64,000 nucleotides of DNA from Roseovarius aestuariivivens (lineage in GTDB: Bacteria > Pseudomonadota > Alphaproteobacteria > Rhodobacterales > Rhodobacteraceae), in assembly GCF_004761875.1 (NCBI RefSeq), contig NZ_SJEY01000011.1, positions 62,001 to 126,000 of the forward strand, read 5' to 3'. Shown here one piece after another: positions 55,379-63,439 of the stretch. Position 1 is the stretch's first letter; every line of letters starts with the position of its first letter. The notes below the pieces were generated by a model, which searched no databases, was not told where the DNA came from, and saw nothing but the letters and a program-made list of their open reading frames with translations. The position numbers and the translations under genes were made by a program.

Positions 55379-56094
55379 GCCATGACCTCTGTCTGCGACA
55401 GAAACCAGTCCGGCAAGGACTGATTGCCTCGGACATCGCGCGTCGTGCCATCGGCCAGAATCTCCCCTTGATGAAGAACAAGCAGATGATCCGTATCGCG
55501 CACTTCGTCAGTCAGGTGCGTCGTCCAGATCACGCAAAGGTCTCCTTCGGCCAGATCGTGCACGTGCTCGACAATGGAATGGCGCGCTGCGGCATCAAGG
55601 CCGACGGTCGGCTCATCAAGCAAAAGCACCTTCGGCTCGTGTAACAGGGCACGGGCAAGTTCCATACGCCGCCGGTGACCGCCGTTAAGGGCACGCACCT
55701 TTTCCTCAGATCGCTCCAGCATATTGAGACGGTCAAGCGCTGCGTCTATCCTGTCGCGCTGCGCTTTGCGGGGCATGCCATGCAGGGCGGCGAAATACGC
55801 CATATTCTGCCGCACGGTCAGATCCATGTCCAGGGTGGGCTGCTGAAACACCACGCCGAGGTCGGCCATCGCCTGACGAGGTGCAGTCTGCAGATTGTGA
55901 CCCGCGATCCGGATCTCGCCATCACGCGAAACAAGAAGCCGTGTCAGAAGTGAAACGAGCGTGGACTTGCCTGCCCCATTGGGACCGAGCAGAGCACAGA
56001 ACCGCCCGCGTGGCAGACTGAAAGACACATTCTTTAACGCCTGCTTGGCGCCATAGTTGAAACTCAGGCCGCGCACGGTCAGGCCATCAGACAT
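55375..56094 (-). CDS. ABC ATPase of the PQQ/alcohol system
   Basis: A 239-residue ABC-2-type ATPase with Walker A GPNGAGKST at 37-45, Walker B VLLLDEPTVGLD and H-loop TTHLTDE. The signature is degenerate: ALNGGHRRRMELA instead of LSGGQ. It works with the PedC-like permease. Its start overlaps the preceding ABC gene by eight bases, so all genes from 58.4 kb to 54.6 kb may form one transcript. Confidence 0.87.
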   Translation of the reverse strand: MSDGLTVRGLSFNYGAKQALKNVSFSLPRGRFCALLGPNGAGKSTLVSLLTRLLVSRDGEIRIAGHNLQTAPRQAMADLGVVFQQPTLDMDLTVRQNMAYFAALHGMPRKAQRDRIDAALDRLNMLERSEEKVRALNGGHRRRMELARALLHEPKVLLLDEPTVGLDAAARHSIVEHVHDLAEGDLCVIWTTHLTDEVRDTDHLLVLHQGEILADGTTRDVRGNQSLPDWFLSQTEVMA

Positions 56095-56698
56095 CGGTCT
56101 CGCTTTCTGTTTGCAACGTCGCGGGCGCACCTTGCAGCCTCAGCACCCGGTCGGCAAGGCGCTTGGCCTCAGCCTCGGCATGAGTCACCAGAAGCGTGGC
56201 CGGTCGCGCTTCGGCAATAAGTTCTTCGGTCAGAGTCATCATGGTGTCGGCCATGTCAGGGTCAAGCGATACGAAGGGTTCATCGAGGATCAGCAAGGCA
56301 GGTCTACCTGCAAATGCACGCGCCAAAGAGAGGCGGCGCTGTTGTCCAAGAGAAAGCTGGCCGGGAAACTGGTCTTCCTTTCCTGCCAAACCAACCTTTT
56401 TCAACGCGCGAAGTGCGGTTTTTCGATCCAACCCGGCGCAAACCAGCAGCAAGTTATCAAGGGCGGACCGCCACGGCAGGAGTGTTGGCTCCTGAAAGAC
56501 GATCGAGACTTCCTCCGGTCGGTCGACGTTACCTTCGAAAGCGGTGTCGATGCCGGCTACGATACGCAAGATTGTGGATTTCCCGATGCCAGAAGGACCG
56601 ACTAACGCAACTGTCTCTCCGGGGGCGACGGAAAACTCAACCCGTCCCAGCACCTGCTTGCCGCCATAGTATTTGGAAAGAATCGAAACTCTGATCAT
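56087..56698 (-). CDS. NitT/TauT-type ABC ATPase
   Basis: A 203-residue ATPase, short for the SsuB/TauB group (usually about 250). Walker A GPSGIGKST, Q-loop QEPTLLPWRS, Walker B LLILDEPFVSLD and signature LSLGQQRR (LSGGQ with one change) are visible. The ATG at 56698 overlaps the permease stop (ATGA); the frame is open upstream but would overlap the permease. It drives an importer with the next two genes. Confidence 0.86.
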   Translation of the reverse strand: MIRVSILSKYYGGKQVLGRVEFSVAPGETVALVGPSGIGKSTILRIVAGIDTAFEGNVDRPEEVSIVFQEPTLLPWRSALDNLLLVCAGLDRKTALRALKKVGLAGKEDQFPGQLSLGQQRRLSLARAFAGRPALLILDEPFVSLDPDMADTMMTLTEELIAEARPATLLVTHAEAEAKRLADRVLRLQGAPATLQTESETDV

Positions 56699-57444
56699 GC
56701 CGTGCGCCAGCGTCTGACACGCCGCTCCCAGGGTTGTAGGAGCGCCCATTCGACTGCCAACATCACGCAAATGAACGACAGGGCGTAAACAAGAACCATC
56801 GCCACATCGAAAAGCTGGAAATACAGGTGAATCTGAAAGCCGATCCCTGAAGAGCGACCCAGAAATTCGACGACCAGCACGATCTTCCAGATCACCGCAA
56901 CACCGCCACGCGCAGCCGCCGCAATAAAGGGGGCAAGCTGCGGCAGCACCACGTGACGCATTCGGGCCATCCAAGACATTCGGTACACCTTGGCCATGGC
57001 ATCAAGATCCGGATTGAGCGCCCGGGCGCCCTCGCGCACTACAGTGGCCACGTTTGGGATCTTGTTGAAGGTCACCGCCAGAATGGCCGCGGTCTCTGTC
57101 AAACCGATCCAGAGATAGCAGAGTACGATCAGCACGAGCGCAGGCAGGTTGAGAAAAATCACCAACCATGGATCCAACCAGCGATTGACCCGCTCCGAAC
57201 GTCCCATCAAAAGCCCAAGCGCAACACCGAATAGCATCGCAATGGCAAAGGCCCAGATCACGCGAAGAAGCGTGGCACCAAGATGATGCAGGAGTTCACC
57301 CGAGCCCAATTCACGCTGGAAAAGTGGGATCAACTGCCACGGGCTTGGCAAAGTTTGGGGATCGTCGGTGAGCAAAGCCGCAATGATCCAGAGGGCAAGA
57401 AGCCCCGCAATAGAGAAGAAAGGCGTGGCGCGGCTATCGGGCAT
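56695..57444 (-). CDS. NitT/TauT-type ABC permease
   Basis: A 249-residue inner-membrane permease of the SsuC/TauC type with six helices and the coupling-helix EAA-like segment EGARALNPDLDAMAKVYRMS. The family imports nitrate, sulfonates, pyrimidine precursors and similar anions; in this PQQ neighbourhood the substrate is unknown. Confidence 0.88.
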   Translation of the reverse strand: MPDSRATPFFSIAGLLALWIIAALLTDDPQTLPSPWQLIPLFQRELGSGELLHHLGATLLRVIWAFAIAMLFGVALGLLMGRSERVNRWLDPWLVIFLNLPALVLIVLCYLWIGLTETAAILAVTFNKIPNVATVVREGARALNPDLDAMAKVYRMSWMARMRHVVLPQLAPFIAAAARGGVAVIWKIVLVVEFLGRSSGIGFQIHLYFQLFDVAMVLVYALSFICVMLAVEWALLQPWERRVRRWRTA

Positions 57445-57458
57445 GAGACTTTTTCAGA

Positions 57459-58424
57459 TCATTCGACCTGGGCAAAGAGACCCTCGGGCACTTCGGTCGC
57501 TCGCCCAACGAGTTCCGCGCCGCCGAGTTCGGCCAAAAGCGTTAGAAGCGCGGACGCGTTCCCGGCATCAATCGGACCGCGTTTCGGAACACCTGACCGC
57601 CAATCACGCCGGAGGATCTCGAACTCGGTGTCGGTCTCAACACGCATCTCCGGGCGCAGGTTTTCCCACGCGTCGTCGGATTTCAGAAGAATGTCCTTGG
57701 CGTCTCGCGTCGCGGCGTAAAACGCTTGCGCAAGCCCAGGACGCTGATCGAAAAAACTTTCCTTACCATAATATCCCAGAAGTGGGGTTTCCGGGTCGAG
57801 TCCAAGCGCAGCAGTGGCCTCCTCGACATTGACCAGTTCTTTCATTCCAGCGGCCTTCATCTTGGCCAGAAAGTGCCAGTAATTGATAGCACCGGCATAG
57901 CTATCGTCGAGCGCGGATTTAAAGATCAGCGGCGGCGCGCCATAGACCTGCTCTGTTCCGGCCTTGAGATCAAATCCGTAGGTGCGCGCGGCGTAGGCCC
58001 GCAGGAGAAGCCAGGACTTGTCCAGAGGACCGCCTGCGATGCCGAGCTTACCGTCTTGCAGATCAACCAACGTCGTCGCTAGGCTGTTGCCCGGGACAAC
58101 GACCCCGCCCACGGCCTTGGAATAAGGAATGAAAACATAGTCCTTGCCCGCCGCACGCTGCCTGGCAACCCAGATCCAGTCCGCGACGGCCATGTCGGCC
58201 TCACCTCCTGCAACGGCGATACGCGTCGCGCCGTTATCGGCATAAGCGCGCACATCAAGATGGAAGCCGTGCTTTTCGTCCAGCCCATTGCGGACGATCG
58301 TGTCCAACTCCCAGTTGACTGTCCCGATTTGGAGAACCGCAAGCCGCACGGTCGGCATATCGTCCGCCTGAACGGGCAGGGAAAAAAACAGCAACGCCGT
58401 GAGCAGGCGGCCCAGGAGGCGCAT
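57459..58424 (-). CDS. NitT/TauT-type ABC substrate-binding protein
   Basis: A 321-residue periplasmic binding protein with signal peptide (residues 1-20, ending VQADD). The fold features VRLAVLQIGTVNWEL, AGGEADMAVADWIW and a GIAGGPLDKSWLLL loop are of the NMT1/SsuA type. It is the first gene of the importer operon and probably sets its specificity. Homologues occur next to PQQ-dependent dehydrogenase genes in other proteobacteria by my recollection; ligand not known. Confidence 0.84.
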   Translation of the reverse strand: MRLLGRLLTALLFFSLPVQADDMPTVRLAVLQIGTVNWELDTIVRNGLDEKHGFHLDVRAYADNGATRIAVAGGEADMAVADWIWVARQRAAGKDYVFIPYSKAVGGVVVPGNSLATTLVDLQDGKLGIAGGPLDKSWLLLRAYAARTYGFDLKAGTEQVYGAPPLIFKSALDDSYAGAINYWHFLAKMKAAGMKELVNVEEATAALGLDPETPLLGYYGKESFFDQRPGLAQAFYAATRDAKDILLKSDDAWENLRPEMRVETDTEFEILRRDWRSGVPKRGPIDAGNASALLTLLAELGGAELVGRATEVPEGLFAQVE

Positions 58425-58444
58425 GCGGATCTCCTTTCCGGTCC

Positions 58445-58699
58445 TTATTCGGCCCGACGGGCGACTTCGTTCAGATCCTTGTCCAATTCGATATCGAACT
58501 GGTTGCCGCCTTTGCAGATGACATCGTCAAGCTCGTACCCGGTATCCTCGACCTCGATATCGGCAGGGTCCATCTGGCATTCCATCTCGGCGAGCATCGC
58601 TTCTATCTTGGCGATAGTTTCCTCGTCTACACCGTGACCGCCGGCAAAAGCCGGAGCCGCAAGCAATGCGGCAGCGATGAATGCAATTGCCTTTTTCAT
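58445..58699 (-). CDS. Small, highly acidic secreted protein (84 aa)
   Basis: An 84-residue protein with a signal peptide (residues 1-19). The mature 65 residues hold 20 Asp/Glu against five Lys/Arg and two Cys, with the segment TGYELDDVICKGGNQFDIELDKDL, split by position (about residues 53-76), looking like half a PepSY domain. Its role is unknown; the charge and place beside a PQQ locus make a metal- or dehydrogenase-interacting role conceivable, but no EF-hand motif is present. Confidence 0.78.
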   Translation of the reverse strand: MKKAIAFIAAALLAAPAFAGGHGVDEETIAKIEAMLAEMECQMDPADIEVEDTGYELDDVICKGGNQFDIELDKDLNEVARRAE

Positions 58700-58714
58700 G
58701 ATTTGATCACCTCG

Positions 58715-59152
58715 TTACTGAATTGAGAAGGTCACGCTTTGCGCGTCACCTGTAGAGCCGGGGATGCGTAGCGTGTGTCTGCCGGGCTTGATGGCGATGA
58801 AAGACAGCTCGGCTGTGCCGGCTTTGTCGAATTCGATGCTGTCGATAGCCATAGGGCGAATCTCGATCTTGTTGATGACGATCTCGTTCATCCAGATCGC
58901 ACGAAAGAAATCCGGGCCGCTAACGGCCAATTCTGCGGATCCGTCGGCGGTAATCTCCAGCTTGTAGTAGGCCCCAGATTGCAGCACGTGATCCTCGCCA
59001 AGGGGCTGACCGGAGGCGAGAGTCAGCTTGATGGTTTCCCCACGATTGCACGCGGCCAAAAGGCCAGCAAAGCCGAGATCGTCACAAAGAGGTGCCGCTG
59101 CAGCGGGTCCTGCAACCAGGGCGGAAAAGGCCGCGGCCAGAAGTTTCTTCAT
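58715..59152 (-). CDS. Secreted beta-sandwich protein of unknown function (145 aa)
   Basis: A 145-residue exported protein (signal peptide residues 1-19, cleavage in GPAAAAP), with two Cys near the mature N-terminus and a beta-rich domain ending KPGRHTLRIPGSTGDAQS. The outline recalls cupredoxin folds, but the His/Cys/Met copper ligands are not evident. The start at 59152 puts the basic MKK before the signal core; an upstream ATG at 59170 is also possible. It lies between the acidic protein and the beta-propeller. Confidence 0.72.
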   Translation of the reverse strand: MKKLLAAAFSALVAGPAAAAPLCDDLGFAGLLAACNRGETIKLTLASGQPLGEDHVLQSGAYYKLEITADGSAELAVSGPDFFRAIWMNEIVINKIEIRPMAIDSIEFDKAGTAELSFIAIKPGRHTLRIPGSTGDAQSVTFSIQ

Positions 59153-59166
59153 CGGTCTTAGTCCTT

Positions 59167-60141
59167 TCAATCTTCGATTGTCACAACGCCCCAGGGCTGT
59201 TGGCCCACCTGAACGGAACGGATGGCCTTTTCCTTTTCGACATCAATCACGGTGATGTCGTTGGAATTGCCGTTGGTGGTCAGGAGGTATTTCTGGTCAG
59301 GGGTGAAGCCCAATTGCCAGACCCGCTGACCGACGAGGATATAATCCAGAACCTCGAGACTTTCCCCGTCGACGACCGCCACGCGGTTCGCGGGACCAAG
59401 CGCGATGAAGACGCGGCTGCCATCTTCGGTCACCTTTACGCCCACGGGCTGCAACCACTCGGGCAAGACGCCCGGAACCTCGAAAGTAAGTTTCTTGATG
59501 ACCGTGGGCGCGCCGTCTTCGGCAATGTCCATCACAGTCACCGTGCCACCGATCTCAGACGAAACGTAGAGACGAGTGCCGTCGGCGGTGTACTGGGCAT
59601 AGCGGGGTCTCTGATCGACCAGCACGTTGTGCTTGATCTTGTAATCCTCGGTCGAGATGAAATGCGCCATGTTCGTGGTCTCGGACGTATTGACCACCCA
59701 CTTCGCGTCTGGGCTCATGCCCATGCCCTCAGGCTCCACACCCACGGGAACCTCGGCCAGAACAGTGCGACTTTCGGTATCGGTCACGGTAACGAGGTTG
59801 TCGTCTTCGTTCGCGATGTAGAGCCGTTTGCCCGATGGCTCTATGATGAAAAGTTCCGGGTCAGGTCCGGACGGAAGACTCGGTAGCTCTTCGTAAGTCT
59901 GGGTGTCGAAGACGCGCACGATATTGTCGTCCGAAGCACAGACATAAAGCTTGGTGCCATCCGGGCTAACGGTAATGCCGCGTGGGCGGTTGCCGCCAAA
60001 GAACTCGGTCTCGACCTCCCAAGTATCGGTATCGACCACTGTGATGGTATTGCTGCGCTCGTTCGACACGAAGGCTTTGCCGGCAAACGCCGGAGCCGTG
60101 GCAAGCGCGACAAGCGCAGAGGCGAGAATGGCGGTTTTCAT
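59167..60141 (-). CDS. YVTN beta-propeller protein, PQQ-system associated
   Basis: A secreted 324-residue seven-bladed YVTN-type beta-propeller with a signal peptide (residues 1-20). Repeats such as VSPDGTKLYVCASDDN and FTPDQKYLLTTNGNSNDITVID run throughout. The whole protein resembles the family named for PQQ-dependent catabolism-associated beta-propellers. It may be a periplasmic scaffold or sensor; no catalytic residues are evident. Confidence 0.88.
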   Translation of the reverse strand: MKTAILASALVALATAPAFAGKAFVSNERSNTITVVDTDTWEVETEFFGGNRPRGITVSPDGTKLYVCASDDNIVRVFDTQTYEELPSLPSGPDPELFIIEPSGKRLYIANEDDNLVTVTDTESRTVLAEVPVGVEPEGMGMSPDAKWVVNTSETTNMAHFISTEDYKIKHNVLVDQRPRYAQYTADGTRLYVSSEIGGTVTVMDIAEDGAPTVIKKLTFEVPGVLPEWLQPVGVKVTEDGSRVFIALGPANRVAVVDGESLEVLDYILVGQRVWQLGFTPDQKYLLTTNGNSNDITVIDVEKEKAIRSVQVGQQPWGVVTIED

Positions 60142-60151
60142 CGTCTCTCCC

Positions 60152-61339
60152 TTAGTTGAAAGCAGTGCATTGTGACTCGGGCCGGTCGAGCCCCATCGTG
60201 TCGAGCGGCGAGGTCTGGTGCAGAAACCCGTCCTGCGGACTGATGCTGACCGTCAGCCGCCCGTCATAAAGCATAACCGGCGTGCGAAGCTGTCCATTCC
60301 AGTCGCGGAAAGTGACCTTCGAGCCCGCAAAAGCCGCAAGTTCGAACTGATCGCTGATGACGTAATCGCGCACGCCCATTGGATCGGCGGTGCTGGCGCG
60401 TGTCACGGCCTCTCCTACGGCGCGCAACGCGATCCAGGTTGAATAATCGAGGGGCTGGATATAGCGCTCAGAGAGAGCCTCGAAACGGTTTTGGAACTGG
60501 GTCGCGCCAAACGCTTCGTGTCCGCCGTGAATCTCGATAGGGCGCAGACCTGCCGAACCCAATGTTGGGCGCGGCGTCCAGAGGTGAAACGGCAGATACT
60601 CGGCGAAATACTTGGTTTCATCGGCGGCGATGATCACGTCATGATCCGGCAGATCCTGCATGAACACGGGCAACTGACGCTGCACCATGACATGTCCCGA
60701 ATCCGTTCGGCGGCTGCCGCCGGTATCTTCGAACTCACGCTCCTCGACGATGCGTGCGCCGAATTTGCGTGCCGCCCTGCGAAACGCGTCCGCCAGAGCA
60801 ACATCCGGCGGATTGGACCCGTGAACGAGGACCCAGTCTGTCCATTTTTTCCAAACGGCGAATTGGGCCACGGCATCGGCCTGCATCCCGTATGAGTAGG
60901 TGGTATGCAAAAGGTTCGCACGGCAGGCGTCATCCCTGATCGCCATATCGGGGGCTTGCGCATTGAAGACAAGCGCCCCCTCCTCGGCGGCACGGTCGGT
61001 GAGGCGCAAGAGGTCCTCCGCTCTTGCCAGGATCACGATCAGGCGGATGCCTTCTCCAAGGATACGGTCCAGCGCGGCATCCGCCTCTTCCGGCGGCGCG
61101 CTGACCTGCAGTGTTTCATAGGTGTGGCCCATGAAGGACCCGGTCGTGTTGTTGTCCTGGTCGGCTAGGGCCGCTCCGGCAAAACCCAGATCGTCCGGCT
61201 TTAGATCGTAGCGGGACAGGGGAAGAAGCGTCTGATAATCTACCCGCAACACGGCTGCGCGCACATCAATTGCAAACGAAGGTGTCACGCTTAAAAACAA
61301 CAGTGCCGACGCTAAGAGCGTCAGAGCGATGTTTCTCAA
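60152..61339 (-). CDS. ABC-type substrate-binding protein of the PQQ/alcohol system
   Basis: A 395-residue periplasmic binding protein of the branched-chain amino acid-binding type (Leu/Ile/Val-like), matching the family described as the binding protein of the PQQ-dependent alcohol dehydrogenase system. The proposed start is TTG at 61339, because GGGAGG lies five bases upstream and it gives a perfect signal peptide (core ALTLLASALLFL, cleavage at SFA); an ATG at 61366 would add nine residues. It opens the minus-strand PQQ support operon. Confidence 0.85.
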   Translation of the reverse strand: MRNIALTLLASALLFLSVTPSFAIDVRAAVLRVDYQTLLPLSRYDLKPDDLGFAGAALADQDNNTTGSFMGHTYETLQVSAPPEEADAALDRILGEGIRLIVILARAEDLLRLTDRAAEEGALVFNAQAPDMAIRDDACRANLLHTTYSYGMQADAVAQFAVWKKWTDWVLVHGSNPPDVALADAFRRAARKFGARIVEEREFEDTGGSRRTDSGHVMVQRQLPVFMQDLPDHDVIIAADETKYFAEYLPFHLWTPRPTLGSAGLRPIEIHGGHEAFGATQFQNRFEALSERYIQPLDYSTWIALRAVGEAVTRASTADPMGVRDYVISDQFELAAFAGSKVTFRDWNGQLRTPVMLYDGRLTVSISPQDGFLHQTSPLDTMGLDRPESQCTAFN

Positions 61340-61462
61340 TTTTTCCTCCCTGGGTCCGAATTGCATCGGATCTTCAACGTGGTCAGATAGCGGCGGTTTG
61401 AAAACCAATACTATCGGCCCGGTTGCCGTCGAAACCGTATCAGGGTGAGCATCGGATAGGAG

Positions 61463-61478
61463 TCTTATTTTTTAAGAA
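61463..61478 (-). promoter_or_regulatory. 16-base PQQ-locus element, copy 2 (candidate operator)
   Basis: Identical over 16 bases to the element in front of pqqA and in the same orientation relative to minus-strand genes, 123 bases before the TTG of the binding-protein gene. It also abuts the start of the plus-strand DUF3280-like gene, overlapping the A of its ATG, so it could control both directions. Confidence 0.6.
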
Positions 61479-61972
61479 TGCCCATGCGATATCTCGTTTT
61501 CGGTCTTTGCCTTCTTCTCGCTGACCCGTTGCATGCCGGTGAAAAGGTGGCATTCTTCGGCATGACCAAGCTCGACACCTCTTTGCAAACCAAGGCGCTT
61601 GGTGAAAGTCCGCAAGAGGCTATGCGGCTTGCCATGATCGAAGCGATCATTGTCGAGCGGTTCGAGAAAGAAGGGTTTGAATTCGTCGATCTGGAGCCGG
61701 AGCGCGAGGCCATCGACCGGCAGGTAAACCTGGCGAAGTGCTATGGCTGTGATAGCCGGATCGCCCGACGGCTTGGCGCGCAGTATTCTCTGGTGGGAGA
61801 AGTACAAAAGGTCTCGAACCTGATCTTAACCATGAATCTGCAATTGCGTGACGCGGAATCCGGCGTCCTTGTGAAAGGCGGGGTGGTCGACATCCGATCC
61901 AATACTGATGAAGGTTGGAGCAGAGGGATTCGGTACATACTGAAGAACAGAATTTTCCGAAGGGAGGAGTGA
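61478..61972 (+). CDS. DUF3280-like secreted protein
   Basis: A 164-residue exported protein with a signal peptide (residues 1-20) and one CYGCD pair of cysteines at about 88-91. The pattern VAFFGMTKLDTSLQTK followed by a conserved helix-rich core matches the DUF3280 family found beside PQQ-dependent dehydrogenases. Function unknown. An ATG at 61484 is an alternative start; no well-spaced ribosome site supports either. It overlaps the SRPBCC gene by one base (TGATG). Confidence 0.75.
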   Translation: MPMRYLVFGLCLLLADPLHAGEKVAFFGMTKLDTSLQTKALGESPQEAMRLAMIEAIIVERFEKEGFEFVDLEPEREAIDRQVNLAKCYGCDSRIARRLGAQYSLVGEVQKVSNLILTMNLQLRDAESGVLVKGGVVDIRSNTDEGWSRGIRYILKNRIFRREE

Positions 61973-62514
61973 TGAAACGACGTTTATTTCTTGCGGCAAC
62001 GGTCGCGGCCCTTATGCCGTCCTTGGCCTTGGCCCACGGTCCGACGCGTCAGAAAGTGACTTTGACGACAGAAGTTGCCGCTGAACCGGCAGAAGTTTGG
62101 GAGGTTGTGGGCAACTTCCAAGACATGTCGTGGCACCCGGCGGTCCACAGCTCGACCGGCGAAGGAGGTAACGACATCGACGCGACGCGCGTACTGGTCC
62201 TTGGCGAGGCCGGTGGGCCGACCATTTCGGAAATCCTCTACAAGTTTAGCGACGAGAAAATGAGCTACTCCTACAGGATCACCGACGTTTTGGTCGAGGT
62301 CCTGCCCGTGACGAACTATTCGTCCCACCTTACGGTAAAGGCACGTGACGGCGGCGGATCCATAATAGAATGGCGTGGCGCATTCTATCGGGGCTTTCCG
62401 AACAACGATCCACCGCCCGAACTCAACGACGAGGCTGCCGTGGCCGCGGTGACTGGCGTCTATCAGGCAGGACTTGACGCGCTGGTCGATCGCTTCGGTG
62501 CGCCGGGGTCGTAA
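61972..62514 (+). CDS. SRPBCC family secreted protein
   Basis: A 180-residue exported START/SRPBCC-fold protein: signal peptide (residues 1-21, ending LALAH) and a lipid/ligand-binding beta-grip domain with EVVGNFQDMSWHPAVHSS and WRGAFYRGF. A strong GGGAGGAG site. Such proteins occur regularly in XoxF and PQQ-dehydrogenase clusters; role unknown. Confidence 0.82.
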   Translation: MKRRLFLAATVAALMPSLALAHGPTRQKVTLTTEVAAEPAEVWEVVGNFQDMSWHPAVHSSTGEGGNDIDATRVLVLGEAGGPTISEILYKFSDEKMSYSYRITDVLVEVLPVTNYSSHLTVKARDGGGSIIEWRGAFYRGFPNNDPPPELNDEAAVAAVTGVYQAGLDALVDRFGAPGS

Positions 62515-63439
62515 ATTACTTCTATGTCTGTGCCTCGCCGCCGGGTCACCGGCGGCGGGCGATACGGCATTCGTAACCTGCCAGAACGGCGAGGTTCTCA
62601 GCATCCTAGATATCGATAGCGGCGAAGAGCGGGCACGCTGGCTTGTTCCGGGAAAACCCGCCGGCGTTTCCGTTGCGCCGGATGGCTCGGTCTTCACGGT
62701 GTCGCCAGACAGTAAGACCATCCGCAAATTTTCCCCGGACGGCGCGCTTCTGGGTAAGATCGTGCTGGATGGCGGCCCGATTGGTGTCGCGCATGATGCA
62801 GTGCGCGGGCGACTTTTCGTATCTGATTGGTATAACAGCCGCATCTGGGTTCTTAACGATGAAACCCTTGATATCCAAACAGAGCTTGTGACCGGTGCAG
62901 CTCCCGCAGGCCTTGCGCTTTCGGATGACGGACAGTTCCTCGCCTCCGCGGATCGGGACGCGGACCAAGTTACGGTCTTCCTCGCGGACACTCTGACGCT
63001 CCACGCGCGCGTCACTGTGGGCATCCGGCCATTTGGCCTGCGCTACGCGCCGGACGGCCGCTTATTTGTCGGCAATGTGGGGTCCAACGATGTGAGTGTC
63101 ATCGCAACGGACGGCTCGGATGTGATCGAGACCGTTCCGGTCGGCGCCCGGCCTTACGGAGTGGCTTTCGCTCAAGGTCGCGCTTTCGTTACCAATCAGT
63201 ACGAAGACAGCGTCAGCGTAATCGATTTGTCTTCCTTGGCCACTATTGGGAAAGTATCGGTTGGTGAGTATCCCGAGGGCATAGACAACACTTCCGACGG
63301 ACGGCGCATCGTCGTGGCAAACTGGTTTGAGAACACGGTCACCGTTATCGACGCAGCAACCCTTGACGTGGTAAATGAGATTGAAACTGGTGACGGCCCA
63401 CGCGCCTTTGGCGAGTTCGTTCTGGGAGGGAAAGAATGA
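62498..63439 (+). CDS. Second YVTN-type beta-propeller protein
   Basis: A secreted beta-propeller of about 313 residues with repeats such as VAPDGSVFTVSPDS and SDDGQFLASADRDADQVTVF. The start is uncertain: GTG at 62498 gives a compact signal peptide (RRGRKLLLCLCLAAG) while TTG at 62474 is closer to an AGGCAGGA site; either overlaps the SRPBCC gene. It is distinct from the minus-strand propeller and overlaps the SoxYZ-like gene by ATGA. Confidence 0.8.
   Translation: MRRGRKLLLCLCLAAGSPAAGDTAFVTCQNGEVLSILDIDSGEERARWLVPGKPAGVSVAPDGSVFTVSPDSKTIRKFSPDGALLGKIVLDGGPIGVAHDAVRGRLFVSDWYNSRIWVLNDETLDIQTELVTGAAPAGLALSDDGQFLASADRDADQVTVFLADTLTLHARVTVGIRPFGLRYAPDGRLFVGNVGSNDVSVIATDGSDVIETVPVGARPYGVAFAQGRAFVTNQYEDSVSVIDLSSLATIGKVSVGEYPEGIDNTSDGRRIVVANWFENTVTVIDAATLDVVNEIETGDGPRAFGEFVLGGKE

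Noticed and set aside
58445..58699. Lanmodulin
   Set aside because: The protein is acidic and near PQQ genes, but no EF-hand loops (Asp-x-Asp-x-Asp with Pro at position 2) can be found.
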